From Candidatus Anaerostipes excrementavium (GTDB lineage: Bacteria; Bacillota; Clostridia; Lachnospirales; Lachnospiraceae): a DNA stretch of 64,000 bases. Location of the stretch: positions 1 through 64,000 of the forward strand of contig DXEM01000027.1 in the NCBI GenBank assembly GCA_019114985.1, given 5' to 3'. Positions 24,447 to 35,455 of this stretch are shown here, one piece after another; position 1 is the first letter of the stretch, and every line of letters begins with the position of its first letter. The notes under the pieces are model-generated. The model searched no databases and was not told the DNA's origin. It saw nothing but the letters and a program-made list of their open reading frames with translations. A program made the position numbers and the translations under genes.

Positions 24447-26259
24447 TATATTTTCCTCCTGCTTTGTTTTCCTGTACATTCTCCATTTCATAAGAAAAAG
24501 CGTCTAAAAATTCATCCACAGTGTAGCACATTGCCCGTCTGTCAAGAGCCTGTCCCATGGAGAAAATCTCCGGCGGCCGAATACCTGCCTGAGAAAGAAT
24601 GGATGTATTGCCAAAAATCTCATCTCTTGTTCCATCTGCCACAACCTGCCCCTGACAGAGCACTATAATTCTCTCCGCCCACTCGCAGACAAGCTGCATA
24701 TCATGGGTAGCAATCATCACAGTATCCGTAATTTCTTTCATATCACTTAAAGTGCGCATGATTTCTTTTCTTGTGGCAATATCCAGATTCGCTGTCGGTT
24801 CGTCCAGAAGAAGAATTCCAGGATTTAGGGCAACGCCAATGGCAAGACTTGCCCGGCGCATCTGACCGCCGGAAAGAAGCCGTCCATCCCTCTCGGAAAG
24901 CTCCGACAAACGGAAACGGTTCAGCAAGGCTTCTGCTTTCTTCTCCCAGTCTTCTACATTTCTCACCTGCATCGCGTAAGCAATGTCATGGTAAATGGAG
25001 TCTTTGATAAACATTTCTTCCGGATTCTGGTATACAAGAGAAATCTGACGGGAAAGCTGTTCCGTCTTCACATTTTTTATGGAGACCCCATTTAATTCTA
25101 CAATGCCATCCGATGGTTTCATCAGTCCCACCAGGAGTTTCATCAAAGTGGATTTGCCAGCTCCATTGGAACCGATAAGGGCAATCTTTTCCCCTTTATG
25201 AATGGTAAGGTTCAGCCGGTCAAATACAGTGTGAGGCTTTCCCTTAACCGAACGGTAAGAAACTGTCACATCTTTAAACTGTGCGGCCTTTTTTGGCACT
25301 GCATGTTCTTTGTTCAAATCATCTGCTTTCATAGATTTTAACTTCCTGAAAGTTTCATTTTCCTCACTTTGAAAATGCGCCAATAAAAGATCACTTTTTA
25401 TATTTTTACATTGAAACTTGAGGGAAGAAAACGCTTTTCTCCCATCTTCCACCGTCGTTGGCAGCAGATTGTTTATCGGCATACTGCAATCTTTTTGCAG
25501 ACGATACCCTGCGATGGTTACCTGCGGCGGAAAAATATTGCTTTCCTGCAATTCCTCCACTCTTGACAAAGCTTCTTCCGACGGAAGCAGCCATGCCGGC
25601 TGTCCGTCTTTCAGTAAGAGGACGTGCCTGCAGTAATCTGCTATGTATTCGGTATGGTGTTCAATAACGATAATCGTTTTTCCATAAGTTTCATTTAATT
25701 CCCGCAGCACCTCGTAAATTTGATCTGCGTGACCCGGGTCAAGCTGCGCAATAGGTTCGTCCAGAATCAATATATCAGGTCCCAGAGCAACGGCTCCTGC
25801 CAGCGCCAGCAAATGAGTCTGGCCGCCGGAAAGCTGCCAAATATATTCCTCTTCCCGGCCTTTGAGACCGCATCGGTACAGCGCTTCTCTGCCGCATGCT
25901 TCATAATCCTTCATTCCATAATTAAGACAGGCATAGGAAGCGTCATCAAGCACTGTCGGCCGAACAATTTGATTTTCAAAATCCTGGTAAACATACCCTG
26001 CCTTTCGGGCAAGGGATCCAACATCGGCATCTCTTGTATTTTCACCGTCCACCCACACATTTCCGGAAAATGTACCGGAAATAAAATGCGGAATTAATCC
26101 ATTTAACACTTTACACAAGGTTGATTTCCCGCAGCCGTTGTTTCCAACGACAGCGAGAAAATCTCCCTTTTCAATTTCCAGATTCACATGGCGCAGCGTC
26201 GGTTCCTCTGCGCCTGGATATGTATAAGTTAGATCTTCTATCCTGATAATTTTATCCAT
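24412..26259 (-). CDS. Fused ECF ATPase (two ABC domains)
   Basis: A 615-residue protein with two complete ATP-binding domains. The first has GNNGCGKST, LSGGQTHLLALA and ILILDEPIAQLD. The second has GSNGAGKST, LSGGQMRRASLAIG and ILLLDEPTANLD. About 70 linker residues lie between them. This is the EcfA-EcfA' pair in one chain, as in YkoD-type systems. The chosen ATG (26259, MDKIIRIED) has AAAAGGA upstream; the longer frame reads into the S-component gene. Confidence 0.9.
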   Translation of the reverse strand: MDKIIRIEDLTYTYPGAEEPTLRHVNLEIEKGDFLAVVGNNGCGKSTLCKVLNGLIPHFISGTFSGNVWVDGENTRDADVGSLARKAGYVYQDFENQIVRPTVLDDASYACLNYGMKDYEACGREALYRCGLKGREEEYIWQLSGGQTHLLALAGAVALGPDILILDEPIAQLDPGHADQIYEVLRELNETYGKTIIVIEHHTEYIADYCRHVLLLKDGQPAWLLPSEEALSRVEELQESNIFPPQVTIAGYRLQKDCSMPINNLLPTTVEDGRKAFSSLKFQCKNIKSDLLLAHFQSEENETFRKLKSMKADDLNKEHAVPKKAAQFKDVTVSYRSVKGKPHTVFDRLNLTIHKGEKIALIGSNGAGKSTLMKLLVGLMKPSDGIVELNGVSIKNVKTEQLSRQISLVYQNPEEMFIKDSIYHDIAYAMQVRNVEDWEKKAEALLNRFRLSELSERDGRLLSGGQMRRASLAIGVALNPGILLLDEPTANLDIATRKEIMRTLSDMKEITDTVMIATHDMQLVCEWAERIIVLCQGQVVADGTRDEIFGNTSILSQAGIRPPEIFSMGQALDRRAMCYTVDEFLDAFSYEMENVQENKAGGKYNDAEIIRECAG

Positions 26260-26270
26260 GATATTTCCTT

Positions 26271-27116
26271 TTATCTTATGTTTCCAATAGGTTCTGTTCT
26301 TTTCTTCATCACAATAAGCATCGCAACAGCAATTACCGCAGCTACAACCATGCTTACAGCGAGAGCTGTTTTGCTCTCTGCCCATCCGCTCTCCCAGTCA
26401 ATGAGAGAAAGGCCGCTTTCCGCCGCCATTTCCGCACCGATGGCACAAACAAAGGCCACAAGACAGACAAGCACATTTTTCATACTGATTTCTCCAAGAC
26501 CTGTTTCCTTTGTCCGCGGCTGCATGCCAAGCAGCGGTTCAATCTTTCCGTAAAGTTTTGGAACCAGATAGAGGGTCGGAAGCAGACAGAAAAGAATTCC
26601 GGAAAACAGCAAATCATTTAAGAAAGCAAAACCTTCTGTAGCAAACACGCTTTCCGGAAGCCCGGCTACTGCTTCGAAATCCGCTACGGCAAACTGAACT
26701 TTTAAAATATCCACAACCGTCCCCATCAAAAGCTGAACACCGGTTCCCACAAATGCAGCAGCGCCGACCATAGCATGGTTTTTTGGATTTCTCACCAGTC
26801 GTCCTGCAATGTAAACACCAATGGTTACCGTGATAAACTTCTCCAGCTCACCCAGTCCTCCGAACTGTCCCAGCATAATCTCGCTGAAAACCAGTTCGCC
26901 GATAGCTGCGCCGAGGGCCGCAGAAAGCGGATCAAAGAGCATGGAAAGCACCAGCGGAATAAAAAGAAAGAATTCCACAGAAAATTCCACGATTCCAACC
27001 TGAAAACTTGGAATCAGTTCCGTAAATAAAGTTGCCAGTCCGTATAAGGACATGGATAAAACAAAAATCATTAATTTCTGAGACTGCGTGGCAGCTCCTT
27101 TTTGCGTAATAGACAT
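26271..27116 (-). CDS. ECF transporter S component-like membrane protein
   Basis: A 281-residue membrane protein with about seven hydrophobic segments. The core FSVEFFLFIPLVLSMLFDPLSAALGAAIGELVFSEIMLGQFGGLGE resembles S components of energy-coupling factor transporters. It is the first gene of the operon, followed by the ATPase fusion and EcfT. An extra C-terminal helix pair (residues 210-270) is longer than in typical vitamin S components. The start is the second ATG (27116), with GGAGG 7 nt upstream. The substrate is unknown. Confidence 0.75.
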   Translation of the reverse strand: MSITQKGAATQSQKLMIFVLSMSLYGLATLFTELIPSFQVGIVEFSVEFFLFIPLVLSMLFDPLSAALGAAIGELVFSEIMLGQFGGLGELEKFITVTIGVYIAGRLVRNPKNHAMVGAAAFVGTGVQLLMGTVVDILKVQFAVADFEAVAGLPESVFATEGFAFLNDLLFSGILFCLLPTLYLVPKLYGKIEPLLGMQPRTKETGLGEISMKNVLVCLVAFVCAIGAEMAAESGLSLIDWESGWAESKTALAVSMVVAAVIAVAMLIVMKKRTEPIGNIR

Positions 27117-27226
27117 ATTCATTCCTCCAATTCATATTTTTCATTTCTTTTTTCTATGTTCCGTTATCCGGAAACAATTACATTTTAACGGACGAATGTA
27201 ATGTCATCTATCATGCAGAGGTGAAA

Positions 27227-27242
27227 TGAAAGTAAAATTTCA
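27227..27242 (-). promoter_or_regulatory. Candidate RpiR operator upstream of the ECF operon
   Basis: TGAAA-N6-TTTCA inverted repeat about 110 nt before the S-component start, in an AT-rich leader. RpiR/MurR proteins often bind sites of this style. No riboswitch fold was recognised in the 27123-27340 leader. Confidence 0.5.
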
Positions 27243-27340
27243 ATTACTTCATTTATGAAAATTAATTTACTGTAACTACTTAGCCATACGGCTGATAATA
27301 ATAAAAATATGGCACTTAGTTATAATAGAAGAAGAAAAAA

Positions 27341-27374
27341 TGCTGCCCAGCATATCATAAAATACTGAGCAGCA
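27341..27374 (-). terminator. Terminator of the beta-glucoside operon
   Basis: Minus strand TGCTGCTCAGTA-loop-TGCTGGGCAGCA (12 pairs including two G-T) followed by TTTTTTC, 22 bp after the GH1 stop. Confidence 0.85.
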
Positions 27375-27395
27375 TAAGATTTCATATTTTCTCTT

Positions 27396-28811
<1,416 letters not shown>

Positions 28812-30677
28812 TTACATAACGATTTCCAACATATCTTCACCAGCTGCTCCTGCCCCTGTTTTCAGAGTTTTGATTTCTTTGCAGTCCGGTGTATTGCTTA
28901 CGACAAACATCGTCTGTGTGGAATATCCTGCTTCTTTAATTTTTTTCTGATCAAATTCTACTAATTTCTGTCCTGCTTTTACTTGATCTCCCTGCTTTAC
29001 AAACGCTGTAAAATGTTCTCCGTTCAAATCAACGGTATCAATTCCGATATGGATCAAAACTTCTGCTCCCTGCTCGGAGACAAGTCCAATCGCATGTTTG
29101 GTTGGGAACAACGCTGCAATCGTTCCGTCAAAAGGCGCTGTCACCGTCGTCTCTTCTGGATCAATGGCAAGACCGTCTCCCATGGCTTTTGCTGCAAATG
29201 CTGCGTCGTCTGCCTGTTCAATTGGCTTAATATTTCCTTTTACCGGGACTTTGCAGATGGTAGTCCCACCCTGTTTTACTTGTACTGTCGGTGCAGCTTC
29301 ATTTTCTTCTTCTGTCTTTTCAAACTTAAGGCTCAGGAAGTAGGTAAGGATTGCTGTGGCAACGATACTGATTACGATTGCGATAATGATATTGATAAAG
29401 AATGACATCGTATTATCGCCAATATAGAGCAGAACCGCCGGCAGTCCGGAAGAACCTGTCGCAAAACGGTGCGTATGGGTAATTCCTGCATATAATCCTC
29501 CAAGTCCGCCTCCGATCATAGATGAGATCAGCGGATATTTCTTTGGAAGATTGACACCATATAAAGCCGGTTCCGTAATTCCCATATAAGCAGTGATCGC
29601 ACCGGATGCAGCTGTTTGTTTTACCTTCTTGTCTTTTGTTCGCAAAGCTACAACAAATGATGCAGTTGCCTGCGCCATATTGGAGCATACGCATCCAGGT
29701 CCGAAGATACTGTCGTATCCGAGATTCGACATCTGCATAACTCCCAGCGGAGCGACACCGTTGTGGATCCCAAACATTACCATGATCGGCAGAAATCCTC
29801 CAATCAAAAGCGCAGGAACCCAGCTGGCATTGGTGCTTAAGAAAGTAAAGAAGTCAGCCAGATAATTTCCAAGGATCGCTCCAATCGGTCCTAATACGGA
29901 AAAAGCCAGCGTTCCCATTATTAAGAAGGTAAACATCGGTACAAATACCAGATTTACGGATTTTGGTATGTATTTATTCAATAGTTTTTCAATATAGGAC
30001 TGTACAAAAACAATCAGAATAATCGGAATGACACTTGAAGTATAAGTGGCCAACGTAAATGGAATCACACCGAAAAAGTGTACCGGATCTCCGGCTTGTA
30101 CCAACGCCGTCCAGTTTGGATGCATCAGCATCGCTGCAACACCGGCAGCCATGATCGGATTACATTTCAATTTCTGTGCTTCTGTTACCGCTAAAAGCAT
30201 CGGCAGGAAGAAGAATACTCCGTCTGCAAATAAATTCAGCAGATAATAGGTCTGTGAATCTGCGGTAATCACATTGAATACCATCAAAAGCGCCAGCACC
30301 GCTTTTACCATACCTGCGCCGGACAATGCCGAAATGATCGGCTGGAACGTGCCTGCGACAAAATCAATTAGCGTTTCTATAAAGTTCTTTTTCTCTTCTG
30401 TTTCCGATCCGGATGAAGATTTCTTAAGATCTACGAATTTTTCAATTTCCTCAAAAACATCTGCAACATGGGTTCCGACCACGACCTGGAACACACCAGC
30501 ATTGATTATAACTTTCGTAACACCGTCCAAGTCTTCTATTTTATTCGCGTCTGCTTTGTTTTCATCTGCCAGTTTAAACCGAAGTCTTGTCTGGCAATGA
30601 TATACATCATTTACATTTTCTTTTCCGCCGACAAGTTCTACGATAGATTTTGCCAGGGATTCATATTGTTTGCTCAT
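28812..30677 (-). CDS. Beta-glucoside PTS transporter, EIIBCA
   Basis: A 621-residue three-domain PTS permease: EIIB with phosphorylated Cys in DVYHCQTRLRFKL (about residue 26), EIIC with about ten helices (about residues 105-460), and C-terminal EIIA with phosphorylated His in EVLIHIGIDTVDLNGEHF. It imports and phosphorylates a beta-glucoside. The ATG at 30677 has GGGAGGAG upstream; the longer frame to 30785 is rejected. The GH1 gene follows in the operon. Confidence 0.93.
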   Translation of the reverse strand: MSKQYESLAKSIVELVGGKENVNDVYHCQTRLRFKLADENKADANKIEDLDGVTKVIINAGVFQVVVGTHVADVFEEIEKFVDLKKSSSGSETEEKKNFIETLIDFVAGTFQPIISALSGAGMVKAVLALLMVFNVITADSQTYYLLNLFADGVFFFLPMLLAVTEAQKLKCNPIMAAGVAAMLMHPNWTALVQAGDPVHFFGVIPFTLATYTSSVIPIILIVFVQSYIEKLLNKYIPKSVNLVFVPMFTFLIMGTLAFSVLGPIGAILGNYLADFFTFLSTNASWVPALLIGGFLPIMVMFGIHNGVAPLGVMQMSNLGYDSIFGPGCVCSNMAQATASFVVALRTKDKKVKQTAASGAITAYMGITEPALYGVNLPKKYPLISSMIGGGLGGLYAGITHTHRFATGSSGLPAVLLYIGDNTMSFFINIIIAIVISIVATAILTYFLSLKFEKTEEENEAAPTVQVKQGGTTICKVPVKGNIKPIEQADDAAFAAKAMGDGLAIDPEETTVTAPFDGTIAALFPTKHAIGLVSEQGAEVLIHIGIDTVDLNGEHFTAFVKQGDQVKAGQKLVEFDQKKIKEAGYSTQTMFVVSNTPDCKEIKTLKTGAGAAGEDMLEIVM

Positions 30678-30789
30678 ATTTCTCCTCCCAAACTTTTTGA
30701 AAGCGTATTTCCTCAAACCGCGAATTCGCTTGACCGGTACCATGTTCAAGGAGTGATCATTGTTTCTATAGTTGCAGTGTAGCACCGTA

Positions 30790-30833
30790 AAATTATGTTT
30801 TCAATATAAAACGTAAACACGAAAATTAGTTTC
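30790..30833 (-). promoter_or_regulatory. Promoter and candidate RpiR site of the PTS operon
   Basis: Minus strand TTTACG (30812-30817), spacer 16, TAATTT (30790-30795). Just upstream is GAAA-N5-TTTC (30821-30833), and CATGAA/TTCATG repeats follow near 30860-30880. These are the best candidates for control by the RpiR protein encoded next door. Confidence 0.45.
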
Positions 30834-30890
30834 AAGGAACCGTGACTCATCGCTTATAATTCATGAAAAAACATGAAACTTTGGCAAAAA

Positions 30891-30937
30891 AAGAACACCA
30901 TTTTCCGATTTCTTATCCATCCGAAAATGATGTTCTT
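30891..30937 (-). terminator. Terminator of the RpiR gene
   Basis: Minus strand AAGAACATCATTTTC pairs with GAAAATGGTGTTCTT (15 pairs, one G-T) and is followed by a T-run, 13 bp past the RpiR stop. Confidence 0.8.
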
Positions 30938-30949
30938 TCCTATTTCTTT

Positions 30950-31837
30950 TTATAAATCCTGCATTTCTTTTAAAATTGCGATTCGACCATATTCAAGCAA
31001 TTTCGAGTTTTTAATCTTAAACGCTTTATTTGCCTGATAATCCTCTGCAAAATAACAGGAAAACAATACATTTAAAATATAGAGAATCGATTCTTCTGTT
31101 GCAAAATTTGAGATCTTGGTATAGAGCCGTTCTCTCGATGACATGGTCAGCACGCAATTAAGACTTTTGCGGATATAATTATCACCGCCGCTGGTGATTC
31201 CGATCACCGGAACATGGTGATTCAGCATGTTCTTTAAATGAATCGCCGGTTCTGCAAATTCATTATTTCCAGAATATGAAATCATGATAGCACAATCCTG
31301 ATCTGTCAAAGTTCTTGAAATGATTCCGGTCTCTCCTAATTTGGCAATATCAATCTGTTTGCCTATTGTCACCATCTTCCTTCGGAATAATTCTCCAAGG
31401 AAGATATTCGGGCTTAATCCAAATATAACGATATGTCTGGCATTTAACAGATGCTTGACTGCAAGTTCTACCATAGTTGCATCCATCAGATTGTAGGTGT
31501 CCTCAATGCTTTCGATTTGTACCTGTTTGATCTTCTGCATAATCAGCTCTGTGGAATCTCCTTGATCAAAAGGAAAATTGGCATCTGCCTCCCCTTTATT
31601 TTCCATCTGATATCTCTGTTCCGCAACAAAATCTTTCATGAAAGATTTCCATCCGCTGTACCCTAACGTTTTCGCAAATCTTGTCACCGTCGATTTCGAT
31701 GTAAATGTTTTCTCTGCAATCTCGCCGATCGTATATTTGTGAAGATCTTTCTGCTCCTGCAAAACAAAATCTCCAATGGTCTTTCTTGCATCTTCATACC
31801 GCATCATCATTTCTTCAATTTTCTGGAAAAGATACAT
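30950..31837 (-). CDS. RpiR/MurR-family regulator of the beta-glucoside locus
   Basis: A 295-residue protein with an HTH_6 domain (YTIGEIAEKTFTSKSTVTRFAKTLGYSGWKSFMKDFV) and a SIS domain (HIVIFGLSPNIFLGELFRRKM, AIMISYSGNN). The ATG at 31837 (MYLFQKI) has GGAGA 7 nt upstream; the longer frame runs into the hem fusion gene. It follows that gene by 4 bp, so it may be read from the siroheme operon as well. Its natural target is most likely the PTS-GH1 operon immediately downstream. Confidence 0.88.
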   Translation of the reverse strand: MYLFQKIEEMMMRYEDARKTIGDFVLQEQKDLHKYTIGEIAEKTFTSKSTVTRFAKTLGYSGWKSFMKDFVAEQRYQMENKGEADANFPFDQGDSTELIMQKIKQVQIESIEDTYNLMDATMVELAVKHLLNARHIVIFGLSPNIFLGELFRRKMVTIGKQIDIAKLGETGIISRTLTDQDCAIMISYSGNNEFAEPAIHLKNMLNHHVPVIGITSGGDNYIRKSLNCVLTMSSRERLYTKISNFATEESILYILNVLFSCYFAEDYQANKAFKIKNSKLLEYGRIAILKEMQDL

Positions 31838-31841
31838 CGCT

Positions 31842-34211
31842 CTATCTCCTTTCGCCCTTTGTGTACTGAATCGCTTTATCTGCAAGAGATTCATAACTTG
31901 CCTTATCTGATTCTATCATCTTTTTTGCACCAATCTGCCGAAGCGCTTCCGTCGTTTTCGGTCCGATGCTATAGCATGGCACTTCGTTCTTCCACTGTCT
32001 GGCTGTTTCTTCCTTCATGGAACCAAAAAATCGCTTTACAGAAGAGGCGCAGGTAAAAAGAACACCCTCATAGGAATCCGCCGCATGGATTTCTTCGATC
32101 TCGATCGGTTGGTTTTCGTAAACAATCCATTCATGATAATCACACCGGGATTCCATCTTCTTTTTCAGACAGGGGTTCTCTGCTCGTCCCTTGACATACC
32201 ATAAGGTATCTTCTTTTTTTATGACTTTTTCTAAACAACGAACCATCTCTTCTGTATTTTGTATTTCCGGCTTCAGATCTGCAAGAATTCCATAATGTTT
32301 CAAACGCTTGCCGGTTTTTTCTCCAATGACTGCAATTCTAACGGAAGAAAGAGCCCGAACATCCATCCCGGAGGCATAAAGATTTTCCATAAAACCGTCT
32401 ACACCATTTCGACTTGTAAATACGATCCAGGACACTTTCTGCAAATTCTCTTCCGTGAATTTCTGTGGGAAAGCCGTAATTTCCCCGGTCTGAATCTCTT
32501 TTGCATCAAATCCTTTTTTCTGAAGCAAATCTGTCAAAGGAGACGGCGCTTTCCCAATCTTAGTAACGACATAAGGCTTTTTCTTGTTCGTATGATCCTT
32601 GGAGCTTAATACGGCCGCAAGATCTACGGTCTTGCCTACAACAATGACTGCAGGCGGTTTCAGACGATCCTCTTTCACTTTTTCAACGATATTTTCAAGC
32701 GTACCAATACAGGATTTCTGTTGGGAAGTCGCAGCGTTTGAAATCACTGCTGCCGGCATCGAAGCGGACATTCCTGCTCCGATCAGATTTTCTGCAATTT
32801 GTTCCAGCTTAGAAAATCCCATAAGAAACACCAGGGTTTCTTCCGAACGAACCAATCCCTGAAAATCGATATTGGCAAACTGATCTTTTCGGTCATGGGC
32901 CGTCACCACATGAAATCCTTTGGTCAGCCCGCGATGGGTTACAGGAATTCCGGCATAAGCGGGACCCGCAATGCAGGAACTGATCCCCGGAACAATCTGT
33001 ACCGGAATTCCCTGTTCTCTTAAATACAAGGCTTCTTCCCCACCCCTTCCAAACACAAAGGGATCGCCTCCCTTTAATCGTACAACGAGAGGATATTCCA
33101 TCGCTTTCTTTGCCAAAAGCTGGTTGATTTTCTCCTGCTCCATCACATGATGATGGTTTTCTTTCCCTACATAAATCAATTCACAATCATGTTTCACCAT
33201 ATTCAAAAGTTCCGGAGCGATTAATCGATCATAGATGACACAATCCGCGGCTTCTACCAGTTTTTTCCCTTTTACCGTAATCAAATCTGGATCCCCTGGT
33301 CCTGCACCTATCAAGAAAACGGTTCCGGCCATCCGTTTCTGAATTTCAATCGCTGATTTTTGTGCCAGTTCCTGTGGGTCTTCTCCCTCTAAAAAAACAG
33401 ATTCCATTCTATTTCCGTCTTCTGTGCCAAACAATCCATAAAACCGATACTGCCCATCTTTTATTTTTTTACAGGAAGCTCCAATGGGAACGTGGCAGCT
33501 CCCTCCCATCGCTTCCAGAAATGACCGCTCCGCAGACGCCTCTTTATGGCTTTCTGCATCTGCACAGGCTTCCAGCATCTCAAGCAGCTCTTTATTATCT
33601 TCTCGAAGTTCCAGAGCAAGAACCCCCTGGGCCGGCGCCGGAACCATTTCATCTTCTGAAAAATACATGGAAATTCGATCTTCCATGCCTAACCGACGAA
33701 GTCCTGCGGCCGCTAAAATAATCCCGTCCAATTTTTGCTCTTCCATTTTTCGGAGCCTGGTATCTACATTGCCTCGGATTCCTTCCACCTTAAGATCCGG
33801 ACGAAGCTTTTTAAGCTGAAACGCCCTCCGCTTGCTTCCGGTTCCAATCACAGCGCCAGGCAAAAGCTCCTCCAGAGAATGTTTCTCTCTTAGAATCAAA
33901 GCATCTCTTGGATCTTCTCTTTTCCAGGCTTTGGCAAAAATAAGCCCCGGCGCAGGCAGAGCCGGCATATCTTTCATACTGTGGACACCCATCTGTATTT
34001 CATCCGCCAGAATCATCTCTTCGATTTCTTTTACAAAGAGTCCTTTCCCGCCAATCTGATCCAGTGGTTTGTTCTGGATTCTATCACCCTTTGTCTTTAC
34101 GATTACAATCTCAAAATCATGCTCCGGATACCGTTCTTTCAGCCTTTGACATACATATTTTGTTTGGATGAGCGCCAATTTTGACCCTCTGGAACCTATT
34201 TTATAATTCAT
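31842..34211 (-). CDS. Trifunctional HemC-CobA-HemD fusion (siroheme/uroporphyrinogen synthesis)
   Basis: A 789-residue fusion of three enzymes. Residues ~1-295 are porphobilinogen deaminase (GSRGSKLALIQT; dipyrromethane-cofactor Cys in GGSCHVPIGA). About 296-540 are uroporphyrinogen-III C-methyltransferase (LIGAGPGDPDLITVKG, VVRLKGGDPFVFGRGGEE, GIPVTHRG). About 550-789 are uroporphyrinogen-III synthase (WIVFTSRNGVDGFMENL). It would turn porphobilinogen into precorrin-2 in one chain. It overlaps hemA by 4 bp. The domain order follows the chemical order except that the methyltransferase sits between the deaminase and the synthase. Confidence 0.93.
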   Translation of the reverse strand: MNYKIGSRGSKLALIQTKYVCQRLKERYPEHDFEIVIVKTKGDRIQNKPLDQIGGKGLFVKEIEEMILADEIQMGVHSMKDMPALPAPGLIFAKAWKREDPRDALILREKHSLEELLPGAVIGTGSKRRAFQLKKLRPDLKVEGIRGNVDTRLRKMEEQKLDGIILAAAGLRRLGMEDRISMYFSEDEMVPAPAQGVLALELREDNKELLEMLEACADAESHKEASAERSFLEAMGGSCHVPIGASCKKIKDGQYRFYGLFGTEDGNRMESVFLEGEDPQELAQKSAIEIQKRMAGTVFLIGAGPGDPDLITVKGKKLVEAADCVIYDRLIAPELLNMVKHDCELIYVGKENHHHVMEQEKINQLLAKKAMEYPLVVRLKGGDPFVFGRGGEEALYLREQGIPVQIVPGISSCIAGPAYAGIPVTHRGLTKGFHVVTAHDRKDQFANIDFQGLVRSEETLVFLMGFSKLEQIAENLIGAGMSASMPAAVISNAATSQQKSCIGTLENIVEKVKEDRLKPPAVIVVGKTVDLAAVLSSKDHTNKKKPYVVTKIGKAPSPLTDLLQKKGFDAKEIQTGEITAFPQKFTEENLQKVSWIVFTSRNGVDGFMENLYASGMDVRALSSVRIAVIGEKTGKRLKHYGILADLKPEIQNTEEMVRCLEKVIKKEDTLWYVKGRAENPCLKKKMESRCDYHEWIVYENQPIEIEEIHAADSYEGVLFTCASSVKRFFGSMKEETARQWKNEVPCYSIGPKTTEALRQIGAKKMIESDKASYESLADKAIQYTKGERR

Positions 34212-35455
34212 AAGCTTCTCTCCTTTTCCTCAATCCGAAACAACTGATGAACCATTTTCTGATATGCTTCCTGTTCTTCCCTGGTATCCAAATGTTTTAA
34301 TTCCTGAATGGGTTCCCGCAGCAATCTTTGCAGCGACGCATGAAGCACCTTTTGAAGCAGCCTTTTCTCTCTGTCATTTAAATCCATCTTTCGCGACAGA
34401 TATCTGTAACTATCTTCGGAAATTTCCCTGCATCTCTCCTGCAGAGACTGAATCGTCCCATCCATACGGCTGATTTTTAGCCAATGCAGCGTCTCATCTT
34501 TTGCTTCTTGAATGAATTGATCACTTTCCTTTACCAGACGAATCCTCTCTTTTTGGTTCTTCTCTGCAATCTCTTTCAGTGTATCCAAATGAATTAATAT
34601 CGTATCAGGATCAGAGTCAAAGGAAGGATCAATATCTCTTGGCGCCGCTAAATCAAGGAATACAAGCGGCTTCTGCGGCTGAAAATCACAGCTTTTCACG
34701 ACCAAATGAGGGGCAGAGGTCGCGGAAATTACAATATCGCATGCTTTCATGATTTGATATCTCTCATGGTATGGCACGACAACCAGATGCTTCATTTGTT
34801 TTTGCAGATTTCCGGCATGGGCATAGGTTCGGCTGCATAAAAAGATTTTGCCGGCGCCATATTCCTGAAGATATTGAAGCACGAGAGCAGCTGTAGTTCC
34901 GCTTCCGATCATCAAAACCGTTTTCCCACGGATTTTACAGGTTTCATTTAGTTTTTGAATTCCAATATAGCCAACGGACAACGGTTTTTCACTGATCTTT
35001 AGCTCGCTTTTTATCTTTTTGGCACATGTGAGTGCATCACGAACGATCTTATTGAGCTCTTTTTTGCAGGCTCCCATCATCCTGGAAAACTCAAACGCCT
35101 GTTTTACCTGTCCCAGGATCTGATCTTCCCCGGCGACCATAGATTCCAGTCCCGCAGCGACACGAAACAGATAGACCACCGTTTCTTCTCCCTGCCCTCT
35201 TCGAATATATTGCCCCAAATCTGCTTCTGAAAACATTTCCTGATACAGGCGATAAATCTGGTCAGCTTGATCTGTTTCTTCAAAAAGATAGAATACTTCG
35301 CTTCGGTTGCAGGTAGATAAAATCATACATTGATCAACGCCTGCTTCCTCTGCCATATGGAAAAATTCCATTTTTTTCTCATCCGTAAAAGCCGCCTGCT
35401 CTCTCATCTTAAGATCTGCGGTCTGATAACTTATTCCTAAAAATCCAAACTGCAT
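34208..35455 (-). CDS. hemA: Glutamyl-tRNA reductase
   Basis: A 415-residue NADPH-dependent reductase making glutamate-1-semialdehyde from Glu-tRNA. The catalytic Cys is in MILSTCNRSEVFYL (about residue 48), the NADP-binding loop is VLMIGSGTTAALVLQYLQEYG, and a helical dimerisation tail closes the protein. Overlaps with hemL (19 bp) and the fusion gene (4 bp) show tight coupling. RBS GAGAGGG is upstream. Confidence 0.94.
   Translation of the reverse strand: MQFGFLGISYQTADLKMREQAAFTDEKKMEFFHMAEEAGVDQCMILSTCNRSEVFYLFEETDQADQIYRLYQEMFSEADLGQYIRRGQGEETVVYLFRVAAGLESMVAGEDQILGQVKQAFEFSRMMGACKKELNKIVRDALTCAKKIKSELKISEKPLSVGYIGIQKLNETCKIRGKTVLMIGSGTTAALVLQYLQEYGAGKIFLCSRTYAHAGNLQKQMKHLVVVPYHERYQIMKACDIVISATSAPHLVVKSCDFQPQKPLVFLDLAAPRDIDPSFDSDPDTILIHLDTLKEIAEKNQKERIRLVKESDQFIQEAKDETLHWLKISRMDGTIQSLQERCREISEDSYRYLSRKMDLNDREKRLLQKVLHASLQRLLREPIQELKHLDTREEQEAYQKMVHQLFRIEEKERSL

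Noticed and set aside
27123-27340. Possible vitamin riboswitch before the ECF operon
   Set aside because: The leader is AT-rich with no TPP, cobalamin, FMN or folate signature; a TGAAA-N6-TTTCA site is a better explanation.
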